From Ischnura elegans (taxonomy: Eukaryota > Arthropoda > Insecta > Odonata > Coenagrionidae), in NCBI RefSeq assembly GCF_921293095.1, contig NC_060247.1, positions 108,767,111-108,831,110 of the forward strand: a stretch of 64,000 nt of DNA, in the 5' to 3' direction. The translations under genes and the position numbers were made by a program. A model generated the notes under the pieces. The model did no database searches. It saw only the letters and a list, made by a program, of their open reading frames with translations, and was not told the DNA's origin. Positions 54,326 to 64,000 of this stretch are shown in pieces; position 1 is the first letter of the stretch, and every line of letters starts with the position of its first letter.

Positions 54326-55310
54326 TATGGAAAAGATTGCTAATTCATATTTTAGACAACCGCAATAAAGTCAGGATGGACCGTGTGATCCTAAAGCTGA
54401 TGCAGTACTATGTCGTTTCCAACGGTATCAAGATTGCCCCTGAATTCGCACCCTAAAGGTTATTTTTACATAGTCTACGATTATAAGATATTTCGTGATA
54501 TTCGGCAAAGCAAGTTCACTTTTTTCGTCATGCATCCATAAGATTGACTGAAAGGCGGTCCATATGCAGTCATTCTTAATTATGCCTTAGAGAGACAACA
54601 AGATTCGTACATGAAAACTACATCTTAATAAATTATAATCCATTAAAACTCTCATTATTCTTTTTAGTTAAACATACGTTTTAACAATAATATTAATATG
54701 CTACTTATTATTTTGCTTTACTACCACAGAAGGCTTATGGAGAGCATTACGTATTTATGAGATTTTGAAAGAAATATGACCTCATGGATATTTCCAGGGA
54801 ATAAGTACAGTGAAAAATGGCGGGTAAAACCTTGTGTGTGACCTAGAGGAAGACTTTCATTCAAAATTTCAATTCCCAAACCAAGGAAACCATAAAAAAG
54901 TCCAATTTTTTAAATCAGCTTGCTTTTACCAATGCGACGCCCCTGTACACTGGTAATACCGTGGTAGCCTTTTACACTTCGCGGAAAAAATTTCGTTTGT
55001 AGCCTTTTTAGCTTTCGAACTTATTGTCATGACAAGACACTTGTCCAGTATCCCTCCTAGGAAACACCCTTTCCCCGCAAATTGCGCGTCCCTTTCTCTC
55101 CTCCCCCCCCCCCCCAAAAAAGCAAAGTTTTAACCCTTTCCTTGCCCACTTCGACGTCACTTACCCCTCACAACTCTTCCCCGTGGGAGTTGTACTTGAA
55201 GGGAGTGTAGCAAAACCCTTTTTGCGGAAGGAATCGTGTCCCCCACTGCGTCACTCAGAACTTCCATCCCCCCACGGGGGCCCATGACCCACATCCGGAG
55301 GACCCCCCCG
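54326..55310. other. No recognisable feature
   Basis: AT-rich, then C-rich runs near 55100 and 55250. Confidence 0.4.
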
Positions 55311-55690
55311 CAGTGGCGGATTTATGGGGGTCCACAGCCCCTTTCTCCCCCATTCAGTCAATAAATACACTAGATAAAATCCAATTTTTTGGAGGCTACC
55401 TCTTTGTACTAAAGTATTTGATTATATACTTTCCGGTTAATTTATCCACTATAACGAATTAAAATGCAAATTAGGTCCTATTAATACAGGCTTTGGTACT
55501 AATAAACGACCTACAAGTGCTTAGTACTGTCTTTTATTTGTCAATAATAGGCCTTAAACCACCGTTTTTAAGTTTTGCAAATCCTTAACTTCCTAAATCT
55601 CCAAAACCTTGTATTGATTGGGGAGTAATTCTCCAGGCGTCAGGTTTCCGCCCCCCCCCCTCTTGGTGTCCAAACCTAGATCCGCCACTG
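55311..55690. mobile_element. hAT-like MITE, 380 bp
   Basis: Ends CAGTGGCGGATTTA and, inverted, CAGTGGCGGATCTA. Both flanks are C runs, so the expected 8-bp duplication cannot be confirmed. Confidence 0.7.
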
Positions 55691-56117
55691 TCCCCCCACA
55701 TGGAACTCTTTCCGTTCTTCTTGTACGAGTTATAGTTTCCTCTCTCTACCATTGGTGACGAGGGGAAAGGAAGGAAAAGGGCCATATGCATCCTCCCATG
55801 AGGGCTGGCTTGGACAAGTGACGAAATTACGGTGCATTGAGAGGGTATGCTTTATTCCCTACTTTCGAAGTCGAAACTGCTTCCTTCCTTTCTTCCTTAG
55901 CCCATGCTAGATTTTTTTAAAGATTTAGCGGAAGATATTGTGGTGACTAAGTTTGGTCGGCGTGTTATGCAGCGGATACAAGAATGATTCATTCTTGTTG
56001 ATAGCCCTGAACGCATGATAATATGTTTCGTGTTTTAATTATCATCTTAATTAAATAGTGGTGGCATGTACATACAAATAGCTAAGTACAAGCTGGGGAA
56101 AAATTCTCACCTCTGAC
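55691..56117. other. No recognisable feature
   Basis: Nothing recognised. Confidence 0.35.
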
Positions 56118-56205
56118 ACACATCTATATCTACACATTAATCTGCAAATCACTTACAGAGGCGTTTGGCAAGGGGTGAACCATCACCAACATGCACTAGA
56201 GAATA
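56118..56205 (-). mobile_element. LINE tail fragment
   Basis: CATCTATATCTACACATTAA, then GAGGCGTTTGGCAAGGGGTG and hairpin GGTGA-TGGT-TCACC (minus strand). Confidence 0.65.
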
Positions 56206-56212
56206 CATACAC

Positions 56213-56260
56213 GATGCACCTCAGAGGTGGCTCACAGGGTATCAGATAGATATAGATGCT
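56213..56260 (+). mobile_element. LINE tail fragment, opposite orientation to the previous one
   Basis: CACCTCAGAGGTGGCTCACA then GGGTATCAGATAGATATAGATG. Confidence 0.65.
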
Positions 56261-57635
56261 TCTTGAAAATTTTTATCCGTATTTTCGGTGTATGTGTGAT
56301 GCACATATTTTCAAAGGCCGTGCCAGAGAACCTTCAGCGCCCCTTTGCCTGCCATCCTATTGTGACTTATAATTTAATAGGCATAAATTTCTTAGTAATA
56401 TGTGTATATAGTGGACGCGAGTGAATAAAATTCCAGAGCTACGCCTGTAATTTCGATAATATTACCACTAGTACTCTTTGTCACGAGTCAAAATTTTATG
56501 AATATTGTGTGCGGGATTTCAGTGGAAATATTTTGTCCATTAATTGAGTAAAAAAATCAATATTTTTTGGTATTATCATTCTATTCATACTGATTACTAC
56601 ATAGTTTATGATATAATTAGGCTGCTTCTCATGCGAGGCCCGATGCTTTGCTGAAAAGGATTTTCACTTAGCCAAATATTTGACATTGGCCTCATTGTAT
56701 CTTCGATAACGGTGCAGGACGAAGTATTTACGAAGACGGGAGGATTCATCTCACGGATATTCTCCCACTTACCTACGTCTTGAGTCGTGTGGGAGTCTTT
56801 CCGTAAAATCCAAAACTGTTAGCGATATCGTATCGTTTTGTTCGTAGAAGGATAAATATACACAAACGAAAGTTGTGAAAGTCAAATGAAATCCTTTAAC
56901 TTTGAAGGGCGGTGTGACGTGCATATTTATCATTGGCCTACATTCCGCTGGCGAAGGGAAAATAAGTAATTTCACGTCTGACCTCATAGAAATTCATGAA
57001 AATAACATGTAAAATGGTGTTACGGAGAGGTAATCGAAGAGTACGTCAGAGCTGCCGAAAAGGACGCAGTTGCGGGATATTTTTGTAAGCCGGGTTACGT
57101 AATGGAGCCGTGATGATTTTATGAAGATCCCTATCACGCACGTGTTAGGAATAAATGAAAGAATTATACTTAACTCTACTAGGAAAATCGTCGAAACATA
57201 CATGGGTTGTATTAGTGGCTGAATAAACTCTATTAAAACTATTGTTCGCTCATTAACAAAATATCAGTTTCGTATCCATAAATCTGCGCAAAAAATATCG
57301 TTTCATTTGCTGACAAACATTAATATCATCCCTGAGTACTTAACTTTTTTACCGCAACAAGAACGGCCATCATTGTTTGAGAGTCGTTTAAATGTTTGAA
57401 TTAATATTTTGAATAAGCGTCAGAGTGAACATTTGAAGACGAAGTTAATATGATTTGAGAGTCCACACATTAGAAAATGGAAAATAGTGAAGGGAATAGA
57501 TTCGACAACTTATAGGTATAAAAATTCATTCTTCCCCTGAAAGATAAATGACTAGGAATAAAGGAATGAATAGTGGGTGCTTGGTGAGAGCTAACTACTG
57601 CCACGTAACCTAAAAATTGTGGTATCTCCTACATG
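56261..57635. other. No recognisable feature
   Basis: AT-rich; frames of 65-72 codons are not recognised. Confidence 0.45.
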
Positions 57636-57766
57636 TAGTCAAACATCCTAGAGATGGCTCGCGAGGTATTATGTAGATGTAGCCACCTGATTGCATGTTG
57701 GATAGAAATACTCAATTCCTTCTGTACATCCTAGAAGTAGCTCGCTGTGTACCATGTAAGTAGATG
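57636..57766 (+). mobile_element. Two LINE tail scraps in tandem
   Basis: CATCCTAGAGATGGCTCGCG to ATGTAGATGTAG (57636-57681), and CATCCTAGAAGTAGCTCGCT to AAGTAGATGTA (57726-57767). The P-like element starts about 11 bp further on. Confidence 0.65.
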
Positions 57767-57961
57767 TACTAATTACCCAAGGTGGTAAAGGAGAGGTGGT
57801 CTCAGTTCCCTTGCCGAAGTCCTGTGACGTCACGGCAGACACCGGCCATTTTCGACGGATGAACCGCATGGGAATTCAGTTTCTTCAGCAACGAATATTG
57901 CGCTCCCTGACTAATACTGCCGATTTACTTCTCTTTTTGCGTGGTAAAAGCATCATAAAGA

Positions 57962-58038
57962 ATGCGTTGTACGGTGGCTACTTGTGGTAATAGCTCTAAC
58001 AAAGCTAAGAAGAGCGGACTTCAAATATCCTTCCATAG
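57962..58038 (+). CDS. THAP-domain first exon of P-like transposase (element 2)
   Basis: ATG at 57962: MRCTVATCGNSSNK, then LQISFH and a split arginine. Cys at residues 3 and 8 (CxxxxC) and the FHR motif match the N-terminal half of a THAP finger. A donor, GTATGT at 58039, follows AG, splitting the Arg codon as in element 1. The frame is open, but no downstream exon could be followed. Confidence 0.7.
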
Positions 58039-58339
58039 GTATGTAAATCGTTGCGTTGTTGTGATTATATTATTTGAGGCATTATTCCTATTATTAATCT
58101 AATTATCTTGAATAGTTGTGCTGGATGCTCTTCTATGCCTGATGCACTATGTCTTCTTCGTGGATTTCTTGCATAAATGCTTTTCAGCTCTTAAGCTGAA
58201 GAAGGGAAGAGTCCAGGGAAAGACTCTGTTGGCAGAAAGATCACCATCTTCGCATTAGATTAGACTGGCAGAATGTTTTCTGCAAATTGATATTGCCCAA
58301 CCTTAGTTTTCCTGTAGCACAGACTGTGAATGATGAAAT

Positions 58340-58800
58340 AGACACTCGAGTAATAGCATGTTTGGTACAAATCAAGAGGTTTTATAACGTTTGATGAGAC
58401 TGAAAATTTGGTGTACTCTGGTGCTATTCATTGAAATTGTTGAATAGTTCATTTTTTAGTTCCTCTAGTAAAGCTCACCGATTTATACAACATTTTTAAT
58501 TACAGGTTCAGCTATTCCAGTAACAATGGAAGATTTGTGGTGGCTTTCATCACGTATTCATGATTCTTTTACTAATTTGAAACTATATCAATAGATATGT
58601 TCCATCAATTACACTTGAGATTTATTTTTAATTTGCATACTTTGCATTGGTTGTATAAATAATAGTTTCAATAGCATTCTTAAATCTGAATTCTGGAAAT
58701 GTAAAATTTGCTGTTTTATGCATATTATATAAGTTTGAAATATGTGTATTGTTTTCTTTTTTAATTCCTCCATCTGTGATTTTATTTGATGCAGCTTTTA
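58340..58800. repeat. P-like element internal blocks shared with element 1
   Basis: Collinear with 11030-11283 and then 13380-13665 without the 2.1-kb insertion, and without the MITE of 13674. The two P-like elements are thus diverged relatives. Confidence 0.7.
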
Positions 58801-59874
58801 TCCATGCTCCAAATCTCTTGAAAAGCACTTATACTGCATATTAGCTTGTTGTTTGCATACCTGTTTCTGTCTTATTTTGGGTAATGATATAGTTATGGTT
58901 AACCCTTCAAATTGACCACATTTTTATCAAAATTCCTCGAATTATGTTTATTGTACTATCTTAATGGAAGTTTCCCTGAAAATTGTGTGTGGAAACCCTT
59001 CGATCTTGTTCCTCAGCTAATACTTTACCAAGTTCAAATTATTCCATATTAAGCATTGCTACTTCAGAGCCATGAAGGTAATATTAGTACTTCTAGAAAA
59101 GATTTACTCTGTTAACTATTCAAATATGTACGGAAAAACGTCCTGTAAAAACTTGACTGAAGCACGCTTATAGTTTTCCCTTCATTACCTTTTCCTTAGG
59201 AAGGAACTACTATTGGTGATTCAAATGACTCCTAAAAGAAATAATCACCGTTTGCACAAATGCATATTAATAATAAACACAAATTTACTCTTTACAATGT
59301 TAATTGCGTTAAAGTTCTACATGGTATTATGGCTAGATGGTTATAGTTAACGACAATGGTGCAGAAAATTGAAGACAGTATATAAGAATTCACTCTGGTA
59401 GGCGAGAGGGGAAGAGTTGGACTCAACAAATGCTAGTTTTTAGAAACAACTCTTAGTAGCTACGAAATTTTATCTTCATGAGTTTCTAGGATTACTTTTC
59501 AAAATGGCATTTTCAGTTGTTCTTCGGAATTTCCGCTTTTTCAGTTCGGCCAAGGCAATTCTGTTCGTAAATTCAAAAATAGCAGCCGTTCGACGTCGTC
59601 CTTTATTTATTCACTTTAAAAAATACCTTTCGTTCATGACAAGCTATTCTATTGAACGCATTCAAATGTCATACATATAAATTCCACCACCCCACAGCCG
59701 TTTCATCGACATATCTAGCCCAAAGGCGAGAATGTGAATAAATATGACAGGAAAACCCGGGCATAGCATGTTAATCCTGCCAGGCGGCTGAGCGAGGTGT
59801 CGGCCGTGACGTCACCGCCGAAACGTAAACAGCGAAGTGAGACCACCTTACTTTCTATCACCTTGCTAATTACC

Positions 59875-60101
59875 TACTTTAACTTCGACAAAGGTAGGTT
59901 CCCTGGCTATCCATTATGATGGAAAGTGCCATGAAATTATATGACATAATTCGCTGAAAATATTCATAGAAATCTGAATAAAAATTTTTAAAATTTTAAC
60001 GCCATCCCAAAGGGGTTATCTACCATGACTTCGACTTGGATAAGTTAGGTACTCTAATGATAAACAAAGATATCGTACTCTCCACTAATTTTATTTAACA
60101 A
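59875..60101. other. No recognisable feature
   Basis: Nothing recognised. Confidence 0.3.
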
Positions 60102-60148
60102 TTTAGAACACGTGTTTCAACTGCCTTGCAATCATCATCAGGGACTTT
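60102..60148 (-). ncRNA. Hammerhead-like motif 7
   Basis: Minus strand: CTGATGA (60135-60141), one spare T, stem GATTG/CAGTT, GAAAC, helix III ACAC/GTGT, triplet GTT. The AGAACACGTGTTTCAAC end resembles the element at 38389. Helix I pairing is not evident. A LINE tail starts just beyond it. Confidence 0.45.
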
Positions 60149-60156
60149 ACTATTGT

Positions 60157-60332
60157 ATATCTACACCTACATAATACCCTGCCAGCCACCTCTAGGGTAT
60201 TTGTCAGGGAGTGATCAATCCCCAGCATGCAGCATGCAATGGGATTCCCACATGCACACCACACGGTCCAAAAAGCATTACGCATACTTAAAAATTATAC
60301 CACCACATGCTGTTAGAAATAATAGTATATCA
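60157..60332 (-). mobile_element. LINE 3' fragment
   Basis: CTACACCTACATAATACCCT, GCCAGCCACCTCTAGGGTAT, a broken hairpin (GGGGATTGATCACT), GGGATTCCCACATGCACACC and the AACAGCATGTGG UTR end. Confidence 0.85.
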
Positions 60333-60459
60333 TTCGATTCGTTTTTTCACGATATCCCTCCGGAAAAAAAGTTTATACTATAAAGACTATAAGTACTCAA
60401 GTACACTGAATATAATGGAATGTATAGTTCGCCAATGTATAGAGAATCCGTGCGATATG

Positions 60460-60740
60460 GAAACGAGGTGAAACAGCATGATTCAATTGGTAGTGAGGCG
60501 TCTCGAACTTCTTTTGAGGCGTGCGCTATAAATGGCACCGAGGGAATCCTCCCCCGTGCTCTGCACGCGATGACGCACTCTCCCCCCTCCCCCAATCGAA
60601 CATTCGCCCCCTAACCACTCCGCGCCGCTCGAGTGCCCGGCAAGAGGAATCCGGAATGAGCGGCCGAATTTTTTCGCTCTTCGCCGCCACGCGCCCGTGG
60701 CGCTATTTTTAAATAATGGAAGAATCGGAGGGAATTCCAA
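60460..60740. promoter_or_regulatory. GC-rich island with a TATA-like box
   Basis: GCTATAAATGG at 60526-60536 is a good TATA box on the plus strand within a GC-rich stretch. No coding exon could be recognised downstream (overlapping frames of 63-85 codons are compositional). Speculative. Confidence 0.2.
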
Positions 60741-61745
60741 GGTTAGGATTCTCTCTGATTGTCACGTAGACACATTTCGCACCCCCGTTCCGCAGGGAAA
60801 AAGTCTCACTACATCGGCTGCTCTTATTTTTTTCCTGCCTTGTAATACTATTTATTCAAACTTTAAGAATTAATAACTGTAATAAAAAAGCCAGTCCTAA
60901 ATGATAAGTGTAGCGATTTGCTGTTTAATATTTTTTTCGGGTGGTTTATAATTTTATCGACTTATTTGGAGTAGCATACTATTTATGTGGAATACATACA
61001 TCTGTTCAAAGTTCAATTTTCATTCATTAGCATACTACTCGATGGATTTTTCGTATAGAATTTACCTGAGTCCCTGAATATTCATGGCGGCTGTTATTTT
61101 TCATTGTGAGATGAACTCTCTTTTCATGAAAGTCAATATTTTAAGAGATTATTAGTTTCTTTCAATTCAATGGGCTTACTTTAAGATGCGTTTAGATAAA
61201 CGAACACTTTAATTTGGCCTTCTTTAATCACAGCGACTCGATAATGTTGATTGTTGCCGTACTTGCGTACTTATAGCCTATTTTTCTACGTTTTAGAAGT
61301 CGTCATTAATTGAAACAATAATTTGGCGAAAGAGATTTATATCCAACATAAGAAAATGAAAACTGAAAGAACTAGCATGCCAGTTTAAAAAAACATCTAA
61401 TCATTCATCATCAAGTAATTGGTTTTCAATTGCGCTGTTGAAATGAACTGACATAATTTCAAGCAGAGCGGGTAATATTTGTTCAAAGACGACATTAAAG
61501 GCTTGCATTTGGTTTACTGTTCGGCTGTTTCGGTGTGCGGTCTCATCGGCAGTTAAGAGATCATTGTTTACGGGTTCCTTCGCTGAGTCTAGACAATCAA
61601 GGTCAACACAGAAATAAGGGTGTCAGCGTATTGGCACCAACTCTCTCCGTTAAGTGGTAGGAAGGCATGATGGTTTTGGTGAAAGATAACGTGAAATCAT
61701 TCAAATAGATATTCTCATTATTGTATCAGGAAATTATAAGTGTAA
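60741..61745. other. No recognisable feature
   Basis: AT-rich; nothing recognised. Confidence 0.45.
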
Positions 61746-62045
61746 TAAAAAAAGACAGATTGCTTGAAACTAAGTTTTTTTTCGCTTTTGTAAAACTCTA
61801 CGTTTTCATTAGTGGCTTTACATTGTGTGCACACTCAGTGTAAAAATAATATATAAAATAAAAAGAAAGAAAAAAAGTCAGAAGATAAAAGTGAACCTGA
61901 TGCTTTTTTGAAGGTGCTATACAGAAAGGTTATTTTGGAGACTTTTCAAGATTTCAGTGCAGTTTTATGGAAAGAATTCTCTAAATTATACATTATAGAA
62001 CCAAAATACATTATTAAATTGTATGAGATGTGAAATTATCTTATT
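61746..62045 (+). repeat. Dispersed repeat F, copy 2
   Basis: Collinear with 29270-29580; see that entry for shared landmarks. Confidence 0.6.
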
Positions 62046-64000
62046 TTCATAGTATTTTTTCATACGAAATTGCTATTTTCTATTAACTTTTATTTGCTAT
62101 TCTTAGAGCCATTAATGGCGTCAAAATCCATTTTCAAGCGTGCAATTTCCTAAAATTTTGCGGACGGGGACCCCCGAATCCACCAGGAAGGGGGCCCCAA
62201 CATGAGCCCCAGCTGAGAGCCCCCAATCACCCCAGACCGCCCCTGTTTTCAAGCAATGATTTGTAGCCCCAGGCAATTTACTGTAATTTAGTTTTTATTA
62301 ATTAACTTTTTTATTGAATTAAAAATAAGTTTAAAAAATAACTAATCTGATTCCTTGGGGATTCCTTAAGTAGTTTATCCTAAGTGATCTTAATTTCGCT
62401 ATTCAAATTTTGTTTCAGTACCAATTATGAAAATTCAAATGTTGATTCGAGAGTAAAATTGCTAAGTTCTTCTAGCCATAGGAAAGGTTTAGAGGCATTT
62501 AAGATTATTATCTGACTCTAAATCTTCTTTGAGACGTCCTATCGACATGTAGCAGATGTTAGGATACTACCTGTAATGTGGAAAATGGAGGAAAAATATA
62601 AATTCATTCTAAAAGTCCGGACGTGTTGGGATAAGATTTTATAATGTTTGTTTTCTGTGCGTGGGAATAACCGTTTCCCTAACCTATATTCCAATAAATA
62701 TGTATCTATTATTATTTTTTATTGTTATATATTATATTTTACTCCCTTTGTTGAATTCGGGATAAAATATGCCGACTCTGAGCTCCAATTTATATCCTAG
62801 AATTACCTCATTGGAGGAATTCTTACTCCATCCATTAATGCTAAGACAGAGATTTGCTAACCTGTGCTTAGAAAGAAGTCCTTTTTAAGGTTTTGACGGA
62901 AATAAACTTGCAATAAACTCATAATATATTCATGTTCATTAGACTTAGCCTTATTTTAACATAATTTTTCATTGATAAATGGTATATTTTGAATTTCAGA
63001 CACGTTTCAGATGATTATTGTTTAACGAGTTATTCTAATAAATATTATCCCGATAAAAACTACGGAAATGACAATTAGTCACCCGATGCTTTTTAGCCTT
63101 GGAAGATAATGATATTTCTAAAGTGAAAGCTGTTGCGCTTAAGTGTGCGGATTGAATTAGTCCAAATGACAGCTTTTAGAGCAACCAACTGTCCATTTCG
63201 CCCATGTCCAAGAATACGAATGGACGTTCTGATTTGTGAATCCAGAACTGTCATATGCCCGAAGAATCCGAACAGAAAGTGGGACGTGTAACGGCTTAAA
63301 GTTGCCTGGGGATATGGTACAGCAAAGGCCGTGTGACAGAATATTTTTCCTGTTCAAGCAAAAATACATCACATGCTTGCGCGTAACGACTTGCCCTACA
63401 TTACGACGGGAAACCGCTTAGTTCTAAACCTGATGCGACCCAAGACTTAATCTCATTAACTTTCCCCTCAATTCGGTAAAACGGGGTCCTACTTCTATTA
63501 GGATTTGCACAGTCATTAGGTTTTAATGGAAGAAGAGCTTAAGCAATGAAACCGTGAATTTACGTTTTCATAGACGGCTAAAAGATATTGAACTGGCTGA
63601 TAATAGTTGACTCATTTTTGGAAGTGTCATTTTAGCGGAAATAAGTACATCTAATCTAGGAGCCCGATTATTTTATTTAGCATTATTTTATTTCATGCTC
63701 ATGTGGATATGTTGTTGTGGTCACGAATTAAAGTTTCCCACAACGAATTTCGATACAATGACGTCATCTTCACAAAAAATGGTTGGTAAATAATAATACA
63801 GTACTGTTATATAATAATGAAGTAGGACGGTTGCCTTGAAGCAAGAAGTTTCGCCACCCAGTGGGTGAGAGAAGTAATACATAATTCTGGAGAGTTAATT
63901 GTGGGTGAAATTCTAATATAATGTAAATTAAAAATTACTACCAATTTTCCACAAACAATCATATTCTCACGGCCAATTTCAATACATTTCGTATTACCCC
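62046..64000. other. No recognisable feature
   Basis: AT-rich. 62155-62240 is a G/C-run stretch with CCCC blocks like hAT-type MITE ends but no pairable termini. Frames of 61-71 codons near 63157-63421 are mutual shadows. Confidence 0.45.

Larger units (their letters stand above)
57778..59865 (+). mobile_element. P-like DNA transposon, element 2 (~2.1 kb, decayed)
   Basis: Inverted ends CAAGGTGGTAAAGGAGAGGT / CAAGGTGATAGAAAGTAAGG followed by GGTCTCA and, about 50 bp in, GTGACGTCACGGC and GACACC on both sides. CTAATTACC flanks both sides (57769-57777, 59866-59874): 8 or 9 bp, one base being ambiguous. It has a THAP exon at 57962 and internal blocks shared with element 1, but different terminal sequences. 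Too short for a whole transposase and without a long frame. Confidence 0.75.

Noticed and set aside
63725-63780. Minus-strand GTGAAGA…TATCGAAAT resembling the hammerhead-like pattern
   Set aside because: The box has a change and the stem pairs poorly; too weak to call.
1-64000. LTR retroelements, Polinton-like or other virus-like elements, rRNA genes
   Set aside because: No recognisable protein motifs, long terminal direct repeats or rRNA segments were seen.

Overview
The window looks like repeat-dense, AT-rich intergenic or intronic DNA from an animal, most likely an arthropod. Evidence for this is CR1/L2-type LINEs, tRNA-derived SINEs, THAP-domain P-like DNA transposons, many MITEs, eukaryotic tRNA-Glu genes without encoded CCA, and splice donors after the THAP exons. 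The species cannot be fixed from sequence alone. No host protein-coding gene could be recognised. The open frames are LINE remnants, chance frames in GC-rich islands, or unrecognised short frames.

Layout. 0-8.5 kb: a broken LINE carrying a ~195-bp module, a pogo-like MITE, a tRNA-Glu gene, a Harbinger-like MITE nested in a related MITE, the longest LINE copy (partial reverse transcriptase), a hAT-like MITE and a near-perfect palindrome. 8.5-15 kb: a SINE, then a ~6-kb P-like transposon (8848-14894) with terminal inverted repeats, an exact 8-bp target duplication, a THAP exon, and two younger insertions inside it. 15-24 kb: a hAT-like element split by a 2-bp-duplication element, a tRNA-Glu gene, a string of LINE copies meeting tail to tail, a hammerhead-like motif and a Harbinger-like MITE. 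24-33 kb: SINEs, tRNA-Glu, and a dense block of hammerhead-like fold-back elements, one of them inserted in a LINE tail with an 11-bp duplication. 33-47 kb: LINE remnants of at least three families, a fold-back with a hammerhead-like motif, a hAT-like MITE inside a LINE tail, a 300-bp tandem duplication, a second SINE family and a tRNA-Gln relic. 47-64 kb: more LINE tails (one split by a second hAT-like MITE), the second copy of the 195-bp module, a tRNA-Glu gene, a second P-like element (57778-59865), and a second copy of a ~300-bp dispersed repeat.

The most interesting signals are: (1) seven short motifs of the form CTGANGA, one spare base, a covarying stem, then GAAA, several of them within inverted-repeat insertions; these resemble minimal type I hammerhead ribozymes of the kind known from Penelope-like retroelements; (2) two diverged P-like transposons whose THAP first exons end at the same split arginine codon; (3) a LINE 3' hairpin supported by compensatory changes; and (4) the same ~17 bp of that LINE tail hit by three independent insertions. 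Four intact tRNA-Glu(UUC) genes are the only features likely to serve the host directly.
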